Assembly (NCBI GenBank): GCA_030917985.1
Contig: JAUPTR010000277.1
Location: 1 to 7,473 of the forward strand
DNA length: 7,473 nt
Source of the DNA: Pseudomonadota bacterium
GTDB lineage: Bacteria > Pseudomonadota > Gammaproteobacteria > Burkholderiales > SCOH01
Direction: 5' to 3'
The notes beneath the pieces are model-generated. The model was given only the letters and a program-made list of their open reading frames with translations, made no database searches and was not told the origin of the DNA. The position numbers were made by a program, and so were the translations under genes. Of the stretch, positions 6,392-7,473 are shown in pieces. Each line of letters begins with the position of its first letter. Position 1 is the stretch's first letter.

Positions 6392-7141
6392 TTAATTTCG
6401 ATAATGGTAAACGCCGCCTGCAGCCTTATCCACCTTGTACTGGGTTGTTTCATCCCAATAAGGCAACTTGGCCCAAACGGTTTGACGAACCCGATCCGCG
6501 TCCATCACACGTAAATCCTCATCAGCCAAAGCCAACTTGTTCACAGGATCCGTGCCGTCTTTCGGATAAACCAGAAACAACACATTGCCGTCCCAGAGTT
6601 TGGCAAAATGTTCAACTGTAAAACTGATTTTCCCCGCAGATGGGTCAGCAATATACACATGGCCATCACGCAACTCGCGGAACACCACAAAGTGTTTGAA
6701 TCCGCCGTATTGGATGGTTACCAACCCAGGCTGGCGCAAATCAGCCAAATCCTGCAACTCGGCCTTGAATCCCGCGCCGCGAAATCCTCTTGTGGCAACG
6801 TAGCGTTTCATATCCAGCAAGGAAAAGCCTCGTCGCTGGACAATCTTGTCTTTTTCTCCATGCTGCAGCATCCCCTCCATGACTTCATTTTCCTGAAGGT
6901 TTTCACCAAGAAAATAGTTAAGCACAGTGGTCAGGGCAGCCGAGCCACAACTATAGTCATACGCCTGATGAACCATGCCGGCCCGCTTAATCTCTTCTAG
7001 CGGGCGCACGCTGACGAATTCAATCTGACCCGAGCCTTGAACGGGCCTAATAGGATAAGTTCCTTCGGGGATATTCGTGACATTCTCGGCCAAGCCAACG
7101 TTTGCCATCGCCATCACCATCATTACAACGGTTAACAACAT
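6392..7141 (-). CDS. Secreted C39-like cysteine peptidase (FapD-like)
   Basis: A 249-residue protein of the peptidase C39 (papain-like) fold. A hydrophobic N-terminus (1-18, cleavage likely after VGLA) suggests export to the periplasm, although it lacks basic residues. The catalytic core is VHQAYDYSCGSAALTTVLNY, with Gln59 (oxyanion hole) and Cys65, then GGFKHFVVF with His150 and YIADPSAG with Asp166. The catalytic set is complete. GFSLLDMKRY (106-115) is also typical of stand-alone C39 proteins. No ABC transporter domains are fused, so it is not a bacteriocin exporter. The last 55 residues (about 195-249) extend beyond the core and have no recognisable domain. FapD of the Pseudomonas Fap amyloid operon is such a stand-alone C39 protein, and the next gene encodes a FapF-like barrel. 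An in-frame TAA lies 24 bases before the ATG at 7141, so the start cannot be far upstream. The ribosome site is a weak GGGG. Confidence 0.85.
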   Translation of the reverse strand: MLLTVVMMVMAMANVGLAENVTNIPEGTYPIRPVQGSGQIEFVSVRPLEEIKRAGMVHQAYDYSCGSAALTTVLNYFLGENLQENEVMEGMLQHGEKDKIVQRRGFSLLDMKRYVATRGFRGAGFKAELQDLADLRQPGLVTIQYGGFKHFVVFRELRDGHVYIADPSAGKISFTVEHFAKLWDGNVLFLVYPKDGTDPVNKLALADEDLRVMDADRVRQTVWAKLPYWDETTQYKVDKAAGGVYHYRN

Positions 7142-7159
7142 TATGCCGCCCCATTTTAT

Positions 7160-7175
7160 TTGTTATGCATAACAA
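7160..7175. repeat. Perfect 16-bp palindrome in the operon leader
   Basis: TTGTTATGCATAACAA is its own reverse complement. It ends 18 bases before the peptidase ATG and lies just downstream of the proximal promoter candidate, a typical place for a dimeric repressor site. It could also form a small RNA hairpin near the ribosome site. Confidence 0.6.
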
Positions 7176-7188
7176 CGCTTATACCAAC

Positions 7189-7216
7189 ATACTACCGAAA
7201 TATTTGCCATTATCAA
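7189..7216 (-). promoter_or_regulatory. Proximal promoter candidate for the peptidase operon
   Basis: On the minus strand TTGATA (7211-7216) is followed after 16 bases by TAGTAT (7189-7194). The match to sigma-70 boxes is fair and the spacing acceptable. Transcription would start near 7182, just before the palindrome. Confidence 0.4.
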
Positions 7217-7239
7217 TAGTCATTCGACATATATTTCCA

Positions 7240-7290
7240 TCATTCTAGCTTGTTTGATAATAACACCACCAACAAGTTCCATTTACTCAT
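7240..7290 (-). CDS. Possible 16-codon leader ORF
   Basis: ATG at 7288-7290 opens a frame coding MSKWNLLVVLLSNKLE, ending with TGA at 7240-7242. An ATG overlaps this stop and opens a seven-codon frame. No good ribosome site precedes it, so this may be chance. The hydrophobic stretch resembles a short leader or a decayed signal peptide. Confidence 0.2.
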   Translation of the reverse strand: MSKWNLLVVLLSNKLE

Positions 7291-7339
7291 AAAAATCAGT
7301 AACCGGTTAATTTTGATATATTTTTATAGCCACCAACAA
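7266..7339. repeat. Direct repeat of a 10-mer in the leader
   Basis: CCACCAACAA occurs at 7266-7275 and 7330-7339, 64 bases apart. A related CCACCAAACAA lies at 7357-7367. The second copy falls within the spacer of the distal promoter candidate. It might be a regulator site or chance. Confidence 0.35.
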
Positions 7340-7352
7340 AATCCCGCGTCAA
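7323..7352 (-). promoter_or_regulatory. Distal, stronger promoter candidate for the peptidase operon
   Basis: The minus strand has TTGACG (7347-7352), 18 bases, then TATAAA (7323-7328). Each box matches five of six consensus positions. It lies just after the terminator of the upstream gene, and transcription from it would give a leader of roughly 175 bases. Confidence 0.55.
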
Positions 7353-7366
7353 CAAGCCACCAAACA

Positions 7367-7393
7367 AAAACGCCACGCAAAGCGTGGCGTTTT
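7367..7393 (-). terminator. Intrinsic terminator of the right-edge gene
   Basis: AAAACGCCACGC (7367-7378) and GCGTGGCGTTTT (7382-7393) form a perfect 12-base stem with a three-base loop. On the minus strand the stem runs into TTTTTGTTTG, a good U-tract, 26 bases after the stop codon at 7420. The plus-strand T-run is shorter (T4 then C). Confidence 0.88.
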
Positions 7394-7419
7394 CGATACC
7401 AATCAACCCTGGGTCAGGA

Positions 7420-7473
7420 TTATTTGTGACCCCAGATCGATACCTTGGTCGACGAGAAGTCGAAGTTGGTCAC
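7420..7473 (-). CDS. C-terminal end of an unidentified gene (partial)
   Basis: Only the last 17 codons are in the window, reading VTNFDFSSTKVSIWGHK, then TAA at 7420-7422. The terminator just beyond, oriented for the minus strand, supports a real gene end. The alternation of polar and aromatic or aliphatic residues (TNFDFSSTKVSIW) looks like beta-structure of an exported or repeat protein, but this is too short to identify. Its position before the peptidase operon makes it a candidate partner or substrate. The terminator separates it from the operon, so the two may be expressed at different levels. Confidence 0.6.
   Translation of the reverse strand: MTNFDFSSTKVSIWGHK

Larger units (their letters stand above)
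7142..7366 (-). promoter_or_regulatory. AT-rich leader of the peptidase-barrel-FadL operon
   Basis: This 225-base stretch lies between a terminator (7367-7393) and the peptidase start and is visibly richer in A and T than the genes. It holds two sigma-70-like promoter candidates, a 16-base palindrome, two copies of a ten-base repeat and a short possible leader ORF. No gene longer than 16 codons was supported. Confidence 0.6.

Noticed and set aside
6241..7000. Plus-strand frames of 126 and 130 codons opposite the peptidase and barrel genes
   Set aside because: Antisense to well-supported coding sequence, no ribosome site or domain signature.
6392..7141. C39 domain as a bacteriocin or double-glycine ABC exporter
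   Set aside because: The protein has only the peptidase domain, with no membrane-spanning or ATPase regions, and no nearby small double-glycine peptide was found.
7426..7473. Plus-strand frame starting GTG at the right edge
   Set aside because: It is open, but no ribosome site precedes it, whereas the minus-strand frame ends with a stop followed by a correctly oriented terminator.

Overview
The window looks like chromosomal DNA from a Gram-negative proteobacterium. It encodes a BAM-complex lipoprotein, an outer-membrane lipoprotein-type signal, two outer-membrane beta-barrel proteins ending in phenylalanine, a SlyD-type isomerase and a RoxA/YcfD ribosomal oxygenase. The gene mix and protein style suggest Betaproteobacteria (possibly Nitrosomonadales-like), but this is an impression, not a proof. 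No tRNA, rRNA, CRISPR array, transposase or phage gene was seen.

Left part (1-3340), housekeeping: the 3' part of bamC (+) converges on a small Ala/Pro-repeat lipoprotein gene (-), and the two share a strong bidirectional terminator at 963-1004. Next come a 210-base gap with several inverted repeats, then a RoxA-type ribosomal protein L16 hydroxylase gene (-) divergent from slyD (+). slyD is closed by a GC-rich hairpin at 3308-3338 that also lies at the end of the operon arriving from the right.

Right part (3373-7141), a three-gene minus-strand operon with short gaps. In transcription order it encodes a secreted C39-like cysteine peptidase with an intact Q/C/H/D set, a beta-barrel protein with a long Ala/Pro-rich N-terminal region and a short helix before the barrel, and a FadL/TodX-type outer-membrane channel. 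The pairing of a FapD-like C39 peptidase with a FapF-like barrel recalls the Fap functional-amyloid export system of Pseudomonas. The FadL-family partner is not part of the canonical fap operon.

Upstream of the operon is an AT-rich leader (7142-7366) with two sigma-70-like promoter candidates, a perfect 16-base palindrome, a repeated 10-mer and a possible 16-codon leader ORF. At the right edge, the last 17 codons of another minus-strand gene end just before a perfect hairpin terminator. This gene is the obvious candidate for a substrate or structural partner of the operon, but almost all of it lies outside the window.
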